Shown here: positions 1 to 9,512 of the stretch, one piece after another | Position numbering within the stretch: position 1 is the first letter of the stretch | Layout of the letters: the number at the start of each line of letters is the position of its first letter | From: Ligustrum vulgare | Taxonomy: Eukaryota > Streptophyta > Magnoliopsida > Lamiales > Oleaceae | DNA: 64,000 nt | Direction: 5' to 3' | Assembly: GCA_963555705.1 (NCBI GenBank) | Contig: OY743176.1 | Span: 38,734,497 to 38,798,496 of the forward strand | Notes under the pieces: generated by a model | Told to the model about the DNA's origin: nothing | The model's input: the letters and a program-made list of their open reading frames with translations, nothing else | Database searches by the model: none | Translations under genes and position numbers: made by a program

Positions 1-40
1 AGGGGGTAGAGATTTAAGGTCACCTTGCGGCGGCGGCGAC

Positions 41-90
41 GGGCGGTGCGGCGACGGGCGGTGCGGCGACAGGCGGTGCGGCGACAGGCG
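41..90. repeat. 15-bp GC-rich minisatellite
   Basis: Three consecutive copies of a 15-bp unit (GGCGGTGCGGCGAC plus a leading G or A; 41-55, 56-70, 71-85) and the start of a fourth. It is far richer in GC than anything around it. In one frame it would encode Arg-rich repeats, but nothing supports translation. Confidence 0.85.
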
Positions 91-205
91 GGCAGTGGCG
101 GCTTGGGTGTGGATAGAGAGTGGAGAGAGTTTGGGCGTAGAGAGAGTTTTGTGATTGAAGTGAGTTACGCGATACAATTGAAAAGGGCGCGGAAAAAAAC
201 CCGGT

Positions 206-402
206 TTTGGGCGTCGGTTCCTATTGAACCGACGCCCAAACGCGGGTTTTGGGCGTCGGTTCAAGGGGAACCGACGCCCAAACCCGGGTTTTGGGCGTCG
301 GTTCTCTTGAACCGACGCCCAAAACCGGGGTTTGGGCGTCGGTTCTCCTGAACCGACGCCCAAAACCCGCGTTTGGGCGTCGGTTCAATAGGAACCGACG
401 CC
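206..402. repeat. Array of five palindromes of about 41 bp in the CACTA subterminal region
   Basis: Five successive hairpin-forming palindromes follow each other, with left arms starting near 206, 245, 287, 328 and 369. Each is built from GGGCGTCGGTTC, a 4-5 base loop, and GAACCGACGCCC. The third (287-304 with 309-326) is a perfect 18-bp stem. A sixth, imperfect pair lies near 446-479. In CACTA elements such motifs are transposase-binding sites; perfect, regularly spaced palindromes are unusually well preserved here. Confidence 0.85.
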
Positions 403-510
403 TTTACTTAAAATTTATTTACAAAATTGCCACCGCTTTTTCAATTGGCGTCGGTTGTTACATAAAACGACGCATAATACCCATTTTTTATGCGCGATTT
501 TGTACTAGTG

Positions 511-755
511 ATGCATGCTTCTTCGAGCTCTCACCAGTGCTACGGACACCAGACAATAACGAATAAGACCCTTAGAATGATTTTGCTTTTTAAAATAGCA
601 CAATTTTGAGTAAACTCCGATTCTATTCCCTATTGAAGCTCGAGTGGCGATTGCAGTGAGAAATGGCTTTATGGACGAATTCTTTTGTACCCACATTGAA
701 GAACTGGATTATATTCTCCTTTCATTGAAGGACAACAATTTTATTGTTAGAATTC
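511..755. other. Unassigned spacer between two mobile elements
   Basis: No recognised element or RNA. A short open stretch on the + strand (about 632-760) reads like coding sequence but is only some 40 codons long, has no start context, and was not assigned to a family. It ends at the target duplication of the next element. Confidence 0.4.
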
Positions 756-760
756 TACAT

Positions 761-954
761 TGAACAAATATAAAATCAGAAAATAAACTTTTATTATTCA
801 AAATGCTTGATCAAAGGATTACAAAAGTTGAAGTATTTATAAAGAAGACTCAAATTAGTAAAAGAACCTAGAAGAAAGAAATTAACAAATTTGAATCCCA
901 CTAACTTATTCTACCACATTCTAGAATATTCTAACTCAAAGTAATACTTCAACA
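761..954 (-). repeat. 3' LTR of the small retroelement (minus orientation)
   Basis: About 194 bp, TG...CA in plus reading. From AATAAACTTTTATTATTC onward it matches 2807-2979 with scattered substitutions. The outer 30 bp differ from the other LTR, so the element is not recent. Confidence 0.75.
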
Positions 955-2009
955 TCCCCCCTCATAAAGTTGGAAGTTATATGAAATATAACTCCAACTT
1001 GAAGGTATAACAAAAGTAAAAACAATACAAAATATATAAATTTCTCCTAATTCCCACTTAAATCCTAAGGCGGAATCATCAATCTTCAAATTAGCTACAA
1101 CCAGCCGATAAACCTTCAAATCAGCTACAATAAGCTGATAAACCCATTCACAGGTAAAAATTAACTAAGTAGTCCATAAATTTCATTGCGCTTCATGCTA
1201 ACAGAAAAATAATCTTCAAAACCGTAATCATGGTACATCATTTTTCAAAGCATAATCCATTTTTCCATTTATCACATCATTTTGTTGCAGTATCATCCAA
1301 TCCAAATGCATTTCTTTCATTGTCCAAACCTCCTTGAACTCAACCAAATGCGAATTCATACATCAATTTCTTTGAAGTGCCAAATAGGCCTAATCCATCA
1401 AATACCCATCATGGACAAATCCAAAAAACCAACCAAATATCCAAATTTTTAGAAATCTGAGGTTAAAATCAATGACCCAAAAACTTTGGGACCAATCTGT
1501 AATTTTCAATTTTGGGACTACTCTACCCCAACTTCAGACATTCAGCGACCAATTTCAGCAAATAAAATTACAGGGGTCCATTTTTCATATAATCAAAACT
1601 ACAGGGACCAAGTAAAACATATCCAAAACCTTTTGGAGATCTTCTTCTATTTTCGAAAATTTGGTGATGAAAATATCTCATCTTCATTCACCAATCATTG
1701 CTGCAGCAGAATATCAAAATCAAATCGCCAGACTCCAATCGTCGACTATCGCCACCATCTCCAGATGCCGGCCGATCACCGGAAAATTTATGGCACACAT
1801 GGCTATGTTCTTCTCAACATCACATACTCAAATCCAAAGTTTGTTTCATGAAAAGAATGTTGGATTGGGATGTGGAAATGCAGATCTCCCCGATCATCTT
1901 CTTCCTGCCTCCGACCTTCATGCCTCTGACCACTACGCTGGAAAATCACTCAAAAATCGAGCCAAAAACCAGCCATCACTGTAGAAAAGTTAGTCTTCAG
2001 CCATGTCTC

Positions 2010-2228
2010 ACAATCTCCATCTAAAAAACCAAGCTCAAATAAATGCCTAATGATTGCAGGAGTGTTTCCAATCTTGTGTTTGTCCTCCATTACATATTTG
2101 CCACTAGACTTCAAATCTGCAAGGAATGGAACCTTATCGTCGACCTTTCGGAAATTATGAAGTGTTAACTGCAAACCAACATATCTTGCAATAGCAATTA
2201 AATGTAAAACAGCATTGGTGGAACCACC
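2010..2228 (-). pseudogene. Captured fragment of dihydroxyacid dehydratase
   Basis: Seventy-three consecutive codons on the minus strand read like an internal segment of plant dihydroxyacid dehydratase, the Fe-S enzyme of valine/isoleucine synthesis in plastids. Recognisable stretches, in order, are GGSTNAVLHLIAIAR, VPFLADLKSSGKYVMED, HKIG.TPA and the terminal GFLDGDC. The family usually has about 560-610 residues, so this is roughly an eighth of it. Similarity stops abruptly on both sides and there is no start codon of its own. It lies inside an LTR element in the same orientation as that element, so it is read as a transduced piece rather than a resident gene. Identification is from memory of the family, not a search. 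Confidence 0.7.
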
Positions 2229-2241
2229 CTCACCGAAAATT

Positions 2242-2373
2242 CCAAAACCGGTCCACAATGGCAAACTGCGGCTTCTGGTGAATGGAGGACACCATATGCA
2301 CGAACTGCTTAGCCTCCTCCTCAGAGTCTTTAATTGTAATGGTGGTCACAATCATTAATGTAGTACGATCAAA
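2242..2373 (-). pseudogene. Second exon-like piece inside the LTR element, family not recognised
   Basis: Forty-four open codons on the minus strand with clear coding character (residues such as IKDSEEEAKQFV, then KPQFAIVDRFW). The open frame ends just upstream of the dehydratase fragment in the same orientation but a different frame. I do not recognise the parent protein. It may be a second captured transcript piece joined to the first. Confidence 0.35.
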
Positions 2374-2780
2374 TTTTCTTCTTCAGTGCTGCTATACAAG
2401 CTTTCGAAGCATTCAATACATCATTCAAAAAACTCAGCCAAGTACCTATGATAATCCCTTACATTTTCAGATTAGAAAAGAAATGAAACCCTCAATAGAA
2501 GCCAAAGTAATTATCCATAATCAGGCAACATAAGAGTTCTATCACAAATGTTCGAAAGTTCCAATTCAATATTTGATTTGTACTCCTTAATAGTATTGCT
2601 CACACAATTTTCATTTCCCCTTTACTCCTCCTTCTGCTCAATGGATCTTGTTCAAGAGGAATGAACTTCAGAAACATAAACTTGACTAAAAAAATGAAAA
2701 AAAATCTTTCCAGATGAGCGGCCGTCGGCCACTCGCCAGTGACCGAATTTTTTTTTTGAATTCTAACTCAAGTATCTAAT

Positions 2781-2794
2781 CCGCTTTGATACCA
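2781..2794 (-). other. Primer-binding site of the small retroelement
   Basis: The minus strand reads TGGTATCAAAGCGG immediately inside the LTR. Initiator-Met tRNA PBSs in plants usually begin TGGTATCA, which sets the direction of the element. Confidence 0.6.
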
Positions 2795-2979
2795 AGAAAT
2801 CTAAATAATAAACTTTTATTATTCAAAATGCTTGATCAAAGGATTACAGAAGTTGAACTATTTATAGAGAAGACTCAAACTAGTAGAAGAACCTAGAAGA
2901 ACGAAATTAACAAACTTGAATCTAACAAAGTTATTCTACCACATTCAAGAATATTCTAACTCAAAGTAATACTTCAACA
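2795..2979 (-). repeat. 5' LTR of the small retroelement (minus orientation)
   Basis: About 185 bp, directly followed on the minus strand by the PBS-like sequence at 2781-2794, and flanked outside by TACAT (2980-2984). It pairs with the LTR at 761-954. Confidence 0.75.
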
Positions 2980-2984
2980 TACAT

Positions 2985-3239
2985 AATAAATGAGGCTTCT
3001 TCACTCCTAGAACTTGGGAAGCTAATTAATTTTTACCTTTTTCAATATATCAATATAATAGAGTTTACTTTTTATGATGTGGGCTGTGTCTTGCGAGAAC
3101 ATAAATTACGGTTTTTAGTTTTAGATAGGAGAGATAATTTGGCTTTTGATTAAATAGATTAGTGGGCTTTATGTAGGACAATTTTTAGGGATAGAATTAG
3201 TCGAGAAAATTTAAAGGAACAAGATAGTTGAAGGAAGAA
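2985..3239. other. AT-rich spacer
   Basis: No gene, RNA or repeat recognised between the small LTR element and the Copia remnant. It may include the outer end of the Copia remnant's LTR. Confidence 0.4.
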
Positions 3240-4330
3240 AATGATAATTTTATTAGAAAGAAGTTTTACAAAGTGGTGGAGAATGTGATAGAAGACTTAC
3301 TTTCTTACCTCCTCTTCACTACCAATCCTTACATATTTATAGAATCAAAAAGTTTCTAGACTATTCTAATTTTTAATAATTTTTTTGCCACTAAGTAATC
3401 TAGAGAATTCTAGAATTATTTATACTTTACTTGTTTTCTAATAATCTCTAGTTAAAGCTAGAAATAGAATAATCTAGAAATGTGTACTAATTTTATCTCT
3501 AGTGAAATCTAAAGATAAAAGAATCTAGAAATGTGCACCAATTTTAATACTCCTCCTTGGTGCATATTTCGGTGACTCCAATCATGTCTCATAGTGCTTT
3601 AAATTTTGCTCGTGGTCATTCCTTTGTGAATATTTCTGCTAATTGTTCTTCTATCCTGCAGTATTTGAGTTCTATCTCCTTATTTGCTTCAGCTTCTCTG
3701 ATGAAGTGATACTTGATACCAATGTGCTTTGTTCAGCTGTGAAATACTGATTCTTGGTCATTGCTATAGCGGACTTACTACCACAGTAGATTTCTATAGC
3801 TTCGTCTTGTGGCTCTCCCATACCTTCAAAAATGCACTTTCGCCATATAGCTTGACTTGTTGTCATTACTGCTTCTATATACTCTACTTCAGCTGATGAT
3901 TTTGCAACTATTGCCCACTTCTTTGATGCCCAAGAAAATATTCTTAAACCAAGTGTGAATTTGTAGCCTGATGTGCTTTTCATATCATCCACTGATCATG
4001 CCAAATCAGTGTCTGTATATCCGAGAAGTCTTGAGTCAGGCGTAGATTGATACCATATTCCAAAGTCCTTTGTTCCGTGTAGGTATCTAAGTATTTGCTT
4101 TGCTGCTCCATAGTAAACATGACTTGGACTCTACATAAATCTTGAAAGTAGGCTAGTTGCATACATAATATCTGGCCCTATAGCTGTAAGATAGAGTAAA
4201 CTTCTAATCAGGCTTCTAAACTGTAAGTTGTCACCTTTCAGAGTACCATCTTACTTTTTAAGTGATTTATTGCTATCCAGAGGTGTTTCTATAGTCTTCC
4301 AACCTACCATTTTGAACTTCTTTATGAGAC
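3240..4330 (-). pseudogene. Ty1/Copia remnant: 3' part of pol with probable 3' LTR
   Basis: On the minus strand, 4330 down to about 3600 reads as the C-terminal part of a Copia polyprotein. A degraded RT tail (near 4160, with an LLSRFM-like motif) is followed by a clear RNase H domain at 3672-3992, with DDMKSTSGY, FSWASKKWAIVAKSSAEVEY, and YCGSKSAIAMTKN where family members normally have YCDNKSAIA. Frameshifts and stops interrupt it. A purine run (AAGGAGGAGTA on the minus strand, about 3552-3562) is the likely polypurine tract, and the AT-rich sequence down to about 3240 the 3' LTR. Everything upstream of RT is missing; the CACTA element at 4382 starts about 50 bp away and may have split it. 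Confidence 0.75.
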
Positions 4331-4381
4331 TTGTTGACTACAAAATTTGGTGGGACTTTGGATCAACACGTCTCAACTCCT

Positions 4382-4690
4382 CACTGGTACAAAATTGACA
4401 AAAAAAGGAATGCACATCGATTTTTAGTAAAACTGCCGCCTATAAAAGGACGGTGGCATTTTTGTAAATATATTTCAACAATACGCGCCGGTTGTACTAA
4501 AGATACCGACATGAGAGTAAAGAACATTAAGAATATTCGTCGGTTCTTAGAGAAGACGCGTATTCTCCCGATTTTACTCATCGGTTCCCTTTGAACCAAC
4601 GCATAAAACCTTATGCGTCGGTTCAAAGGGAACTGACACGTTAAACTTGGTTCGCCCACTTTGGGCGTCGATTCTCTTTAGAACCAACGC
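4382..4690. repeat. 5' terminus and subterminal repeats of the large CACTA element
   Basis: Starts with the CACTG variant of the terminal motif at 4382. Imperfect inverted copies of GCGTCGGTTC lie between about 4485 and 4690, the best pair around 4583-4631. They match the family motif of the element at the window start but are more eroded. Confidence 0.75.
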
Positions 4691-4905
4691 CCAAAGTCTT
4701 AATATTTCTAGCTACCCGCGCGGGGGTTTCTTTACTTTGAAACACTCCCATTTCATTACTTCACTCTCGCCTCTCTCGAAACATCTACCATGCTGTCGAC
4801 CGCGCCTCCACCGTCACCGTGCCACCTCGCCTCTCCCAATCCGTAAGAACCATTATATATATGTGTGCGCATGTATTTATGGGTAGATATGTGTTCATAG
4901 ATATT

Positions 4906-4952
<47 letters not shown>

Positions 4953-5348
4953 GTTATATGGGTATATATTTGTTAATATTTATTATGTTTGAGTTTTGAA
5001 TATGTCGAAGTTGAACATTTTGGTTTTATTGTGGCATTTGGATTCCTCTTACAGGTTGGCTAAGTCCAATTTATAGAGAGAATTCTACCAAAATTTCTAT
5101 AGGATTTTGTAAATAAAAAATGAAAATTATAATTTAAGGTGATTTTCAATAGTACAGAATTGACCATACTAAATAAATAACTGGAGATAATACAATCATC
5201 CTAGTAAATTTATGAAGTTTCCAATGTAATAAATTATCGTATTTGATTTCAATTATTAATATATGGTTTAAGGTTCTACCATGAAAAATATTAACTCAAA
5301 ACTAATAATTTTTTTTTTAATTATATCTTCGTATATAGGTCATTAGAT
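4691..5348 (+). other. Leader of the CACTA TNP2 gene with a probable 5' intron
   Basis: C- and T-rich leader at about 4720-4840, then a GTAAG donor at 4843 and a TATATAG acceptor ending at 5338, ten bases before the ATG. A 5' UTR intron is common in this gene type. The intron contains a TA microsatellite. Splice sites are inferred from motifs only. Confidence 0.4.
4908..4946. repeat. (TA)n microsatellite
   Basis: About 39 bp of uninterrupted TA dinucleotides within the leader of the CACTA element. Confidence 0.95.
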
Positions 5349-7942
5349 ATGCATCAAGGTTGGATGTATGGAAGATGTAATATACATGAATATGTAAAAG
5401 GAGTTGAAGAATTTATGAAATGTGCTGACGAACACAGGAGAAAGGAAGGTGAAACAATAATTTTGTGTCCTTGAGATTGTAAGAATATGAGAAAGTTTCG
5501 TAGTTTCGAGCAAGTGAAAGGCTATTTGATTCATCCTGTGTTTAAGGAAGGTTATACACGATGGATATGGCATGGTGAGAGTATGCTTCCCAGGACGAGC
5601 ACTGGTGACGATGTTGGTGATCAGCAGGAGAATAATTTGAGAAAAATTGGTGAGAATGATGTGGAAAATGATGAGAATGATATGATAGACGAAATGATGC
5701 CTGATATACAAGGGGAATTTATTGAAAAGCCTCATATATTTGATAGCTTGTTCAATGATTCTGAGAAGCCTTTATTTTCTGGTTATAATAAATTCACAAA
5801 ATTGTCTGCTAAACTGAAATTGTATAACTTGAAAGCAAACAAATAGGTGGAGTGATAAAAGTTTCACGGCATTACTAGAACTTTTACGAGAGATGCTTCC
5901 GGAGGATAACAAGCTTCCTAGTTCAATCTACGAGGCAAAGAAATTGTTGTGCCAGATGTGTATGGAGATCGAGAGGATACATACATGTCCAAATGATTGT
6001 GTACTGTATCGAAATGAGTATAAGGACTTGCGTCTATGTCCAAAGTGTGGGGCATCACGGTATAAGCGAAAGAACGTGCACGATAACCGGCAAAGGTGTT
6101 ATGGTACCTACCCGTAATACCAAAATTTAAACGTTTGTTTTCCAAAGCCAAGGAAGCAAAGAACATGCAGTGGCTGCTGATGGGAGAAAAGAAGATGGAA
6201 AACTAAGACACATGGCCTGATTCTCCTCAATGAAGGAACATTAATAGGCTGTTTCCTAAATTTAGGGGCGAAGATAGAAATCTTAGGCTTGGATTATGTA
6301 CAGATGGGATGAACCCACATGGTAACATGAGTAGTCGACATAGCACTTGTCTGATTCTTTTGACGACTTACAATCTTCCTCCTTGGTTATGTATGAAGCG
6401 CTAGTATATCATATTGTCTTTGCTAATATCAAGGCCTAAACAATCGAAGAATGACATAACCAAGCCCCACTAATTGAAGATTTAACACTGTTGTGGGATG
6501 AAGGTGTGTCGGTGTTTGATGCACATAGTCAGATGAATTTCACCTTACATGCTATGATATTTTGCACCGTAAATGATTTTCCAACTTATGGTAACTTGTC
6601 GGGTTATAATAACAAAGGACCTGAAGCATGTCCCATTTGTGAAGAAAACATAATTGATCTTTGGTTGAAAAACTGTAAGAAATTTTTTTTTATGTGTCAA
6701 AGAAGATTTCTCCCTCCTGACCACCCTTATCGAAAGAAGAAAAAGGCCTTCAACAAAAAAATCGAGACTCGAGCAGCTCGCTTGCCGTTAACAGGAGGTG
6801 AGGTATATGAACGAGTTAAAAATATTGGTGTTTTTTCTACAACGCAATTTGTAGTAAAGTTGTTGATCCAAAGGCGTTGGATGATTTGCAAGCCCATATT
6901 GTTATCACTCTATATCAATTTGAAATGTATTTTTCGCCATCATTTTTTAACGTTATGGTGCACTTACTTGTTCACTTGGTGAGAGAAATTAAGATATGTG
7001 GTCTGGTGTTCTTGAGGTATATGTATCCATTTGAGAGATACATGGGTATATTGAAAGAATATGTGAGAAATCGATTTCGATGAGGCAGTATCATTGAAAG
7101 TTATATTGTTGAGGAGGCTATTGAATTTTGTACTGATTACCTAGATGACGTTGAGACTATTGGTGTTCCTAAATCTCGTCATAAGGGAAGACTCGAAGGT
7201 AAAGGTACGATTGGATGCAAATCAATCGTCCCCAACGTTAAATTGCGAGACAAAGCACACCTCCTTGTATTACAGCACCTTACTGAAGTTCATCCATATT
7301 TGGATGAGCACATGTCCATCTTAAGACAACAGAATCCTTCAAAAGTTGAAAGGTGGGTAACTAATCAACATAATCATTCATTTTCAAAATGGTTCAAATA
7401 TAGAGTGATAAAAGAGTTGTCACAAACACCAAATACCATTGTTGAAACGGTAAAGTGGTTAGCGTACGACCCTAGCATGATTGTGAGGTCGTATGAAGCA
7501 TATGACATTAATGAGTATATATTTTACACTAAATGTCAAGATGATAAGAGTGCGGTGCAAAACAGTGGAGTGACACAAGTAGCACTATCAAGAGATTTTT
7601 CCAGTGCTAAAGATACCATGCCAATAGATGCCTCGATGTCCTATTATGTTGTAATTGAAAATATTTGGGAACTTGATTATAGGGAGTTCAAGTTTCCTCT
7701 CTTCAAATGTAAATGGGCCGATAACCGACGGGGTGTTCGGGTGGATGAATTAGGTTTCACTTTGGTGGATTTCGGACGACTGAGTTATCTTGATGAGCCA
7801 TTCGTACTTGCATCACAAACAAAACAGGTATTTTATGTTTTTGATCCTGCCGATACTAAGTGGTCAGTCGTCTTTCAAGGCAAGAGACGCATTATTAGCA
7901 TTGGTGATGTGGTAGATGAAGAAGATTATTTATTGAGTTGAA
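5349..7942 (+). pseudogene. TNP2-type CACTA transposase, degraded
   Basis: The protein cuts and joins CACTA element ends in the nucleus. Domains run in the expected order: an N-terminal transposase-associated domain from the ATG at 5349 (GWMYGR..., then a CP.DC..M motif, with an in-frame TGA at 5472-5474); a linker to 5846; the TNP2 core start at about 5855-6117 (KLPSSIYEAKKLL, CPNDCVLYRNEY, LCPKCGASRYKR); a decayed core at 6118-6490, still readable in several frames; the segment at 6491-6680 (VSVFDAHSQMNFTLHAM, NDFPTYGNLSGY, CPICEE); a DUF4218-like part at 6877-7240 (LVHLVREIKICG, YPFERYMGILK, broken by TGA at 7081); and a DUF4216-like part at about 7630-7900 (YYVVIENIWELDY, VDFGRLSYLDEPFVLASQ). 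The last 232 codons are an open frame to 7941. The many stops and shifts mean no functional product. Confidence 0.85.
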
Positions 7943-7984
7943 AACTAAAAACATGTAAGAATGTGATTTTTTTTTTTCAGGAAA

Positions 7985-9460
7985 AAAGTAACAAGGCTAG
8001 GGAAAGTCAATTGTGAAATGAGCATCCACATTACTTGGGCTTAACTGGTTATGGGAGAATGAAGCCACAGTGGATAGTAAGTGACCTACTATCTTCTAGC
8101 TCTTCATGTGACATGATTAGCTCGTCAATTGTAAGCGATGATCGTAGCTTAGATTGGGTTCGAGCTAGATTAAAAAAGAAGGAAGATGGAACATATTACA
8201 TCCCCAACGAGAAAACGTGGGGAGTATTTGAAAAAATTGTAAGCATATCCTCCCAGTTTCTCATATTTTCAATTAAAATTTACTTAAGTACTTGTATTTA
8301 GTACCGTGGTTTTTTTTAACAGGTTGAAAAGGCTGAGCAGACCATGCAAGGGACATTTGTGCCAAGTAGACATCATAATGTCTTAAGTGAAGCCCTTGGT
8401 AAGGAGGATCATCCTGGTAGGGTGAGGGGTTATGGTGTCTATGTCACCACGAGGGATGTTTATGGTAGGCCCATTGATTACATTAGACGATCGTGTGGGG
8501 TTGTGTCAGTAGAAGATATTATGGAGATGATCAGGGAGGAGATGGAGGATAGTATTGTCGAGCGAGTCAAGCATTAGACCATGTTGGAGATGCAGAGTAA
8601 ATTTGACAGTATGTAGAGTGCGTACTGTAATATGTAGAATACATATGATGCTATCCTCCAGCTCTTGGACGTAAATGTTGATGCCGAGGTGGACATAACT
8701 CCACAACCCCAACCACCAACTCGAAGCAGATGCCACTTCCTGAATCCAGATCCATTTGATAGGCTTCATGTATTTAACGTTAAATTATTTAGTTTTTTAA
8801 TATTGCTTATTTTATTTCAACTGGAAAGGGCTGACATATATGTTGAAAAATAGAAGCCGCTTCCTTGTCGTCTCGCCGTAAGTCTTGATGGTGAGAAACA
8901 AATAGTGGCGAACGGGATGGTTTATCCATCTGGATCCGAGACTATGCATCATCAACCACTCTAGGTTGATCATGTTAAGGTGTCCGTTGACCATATTATA
9001 GATGGTGCAGAAAGGTTCTTTCTTCCAGTGTCATCTCAACACCACACCACGATGGGGGAAGCTATTGGAAGCTTCTTTCAATGGCCTAAGGACTTAGTGA
9101 TTCTTGGAGAGGTAATAACGTTTAGTTATATAGAAGTTTCTTTCAATATTAATTTCTTTTAAATTTGTATTATATGTGTTATGATGGTTAAAATTGTCTT
9201 TTGTAGGTGGAGGCACCAAAATAGGTTAAAAAATCTAACGAAGGGAAAAGGCCTCACAGTTTTGAATTGTCGTCTACCCAGCGAACTGCGATTGTTGATG
9301 ATGACACGTTACAACGTCTGGGTGATAAATGCAAAATGTTATACACTCTGGTCCTTCGATTGCCTATTGGTAGTGACTTCTATCAAGTGCAAACGTGTGA
9401 CACATTCACTAAAGAAATCCTGTTGGGAAATGGTTTTGTTCTTTCAAAATATGTGCAATA
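7985..9460 (+). pseudogene. Second CACTA gene (TNPA / plant Transposase_24 type), degraded
   Basis: It follows TNP2 in the same orientation. In En/Spm the second protein binds the subterminal repeats. Family-like segments are LGLTGYGRMK (about 8033), a conserved stretch ending YYIPNEKTW (about 8150-8220), then after a probable intron (GTAAGC at 8239 to AACAG at 8322) FVPSRHHNVLSEALG and HPGRVRGYGVYVTTRDVYGR. A coiled-coil-like part and a further exon (about 8850-9111) follow, with a likely second intron (GTAATA at 9112 to TTTGTAG at 9206). The final exon ends at 9460 near the residues FVLSKYVQ. In-frame stops occur at about 8014, 8575, 8616, 8851 and 8961. Its last part is duplicated at 11155. 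Confidence 0.75.
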
Positions 9461-9512
9461 ACGTGTCTAACAAAAAAGAGTCTTTTTGATTTTGAGACTA
9501 TAATCTACAAAA
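9394..9512 (+). repeat. Left copy of a duplicated CACTA gene-end segment
   Basis: The last coding part of the second CACTA gene plus about 50 bp. It is matched with substitutions and small indels at 11155-11275, beginning with TGTGACACATTC and ending near TTTTTGATTTTGA. The two copies bracket the LTR-derived remnant. Confidence 0.8.

Larger units (their letters stand above)
1..510. mobile_element. CACTA (En/Spm-type) element, 3' terminal part, cut by the window edge
   Basis: The stretch ends in a terminus ending TTTTGTACTAGTG (to 510), which reversed reads CACTAGTACAAAA, a CACTA-type terminal inverted repeat. Before it lie repeated GCGTCGGTTC motifs in both orientations, the subterminal repeats to which CACTA transposases of this superfamily bind. 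The same motif and a similar terminus (CACTGGTACAAAAT) begin the larger element at 4382, so both belong to one family. The left end lies outside the window, so the 3-bp target duplication (right flank ATG) cannot be confirmed. No transposase coding is visible here; open frames in this stretch only read through the repeats. Confidence 0.8.
761..2979 (-). mobile_element. Small LTR retroelement carrying host gene fragments
   Basis: Two related terminal sequences (761-954 and 2795-2979) flank a 1.8-kb interior. The 5-bp direct repeat TACAT lies just outside both ends (756-760 and 2980-2984). On the minus strand the right-hand copy is followed by TGGTATCAAAGCGG, a PBS-like sequence related to initiator-Met tRNA (2781-2794), and the left-hand copy is preceded by a purine run (GAGGGGGGA, about 955-965). 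This fixes the orientation as minus. There is no gag or pol. The interior instead holds a fragment of a dihydroxyacid dehydratase gene, another exon-like piece, and non-coding sequence. Size and lack of coding resemble a TRIM- or Bs1-like non-autonomous element that has captured cellular transcript sequence. Confidence 0.75.
4382..9512 (+). mobile_element. Large CACTA (En/Spm) element, decayed, 3' end missing
   Basis: It opens with CACTGGTACAAAATTG, followed by subterminal GCGTCGGTTC-type repeats, then a non-coding leader, a TNP2-type transposase gene (5349-7942) and a second, TNPA/Transposase_24-type gene (7985-9460), in the usual order and orientation for plant CACTA elements. No 3' subterminal repeats or inverted terminus follow. 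The sequence instead runs into an LTR-derived remnant at about 9.5 kb, so the element was broken there. Stops and frameshifts in both genes make it non-autonomous. Confidence 0.85.

Noticed and set aside
25..351. Arg-rich protein at the window start
   Set aside because: The frame merely reads through a minisatellite and palindromic CACTA repeats.
1950..2264. Resident dihydroxyacid dehydratase gene
   Set aside because: Only about 73 codons, no flanking exons, and enclosed by LTRs with target duplications.
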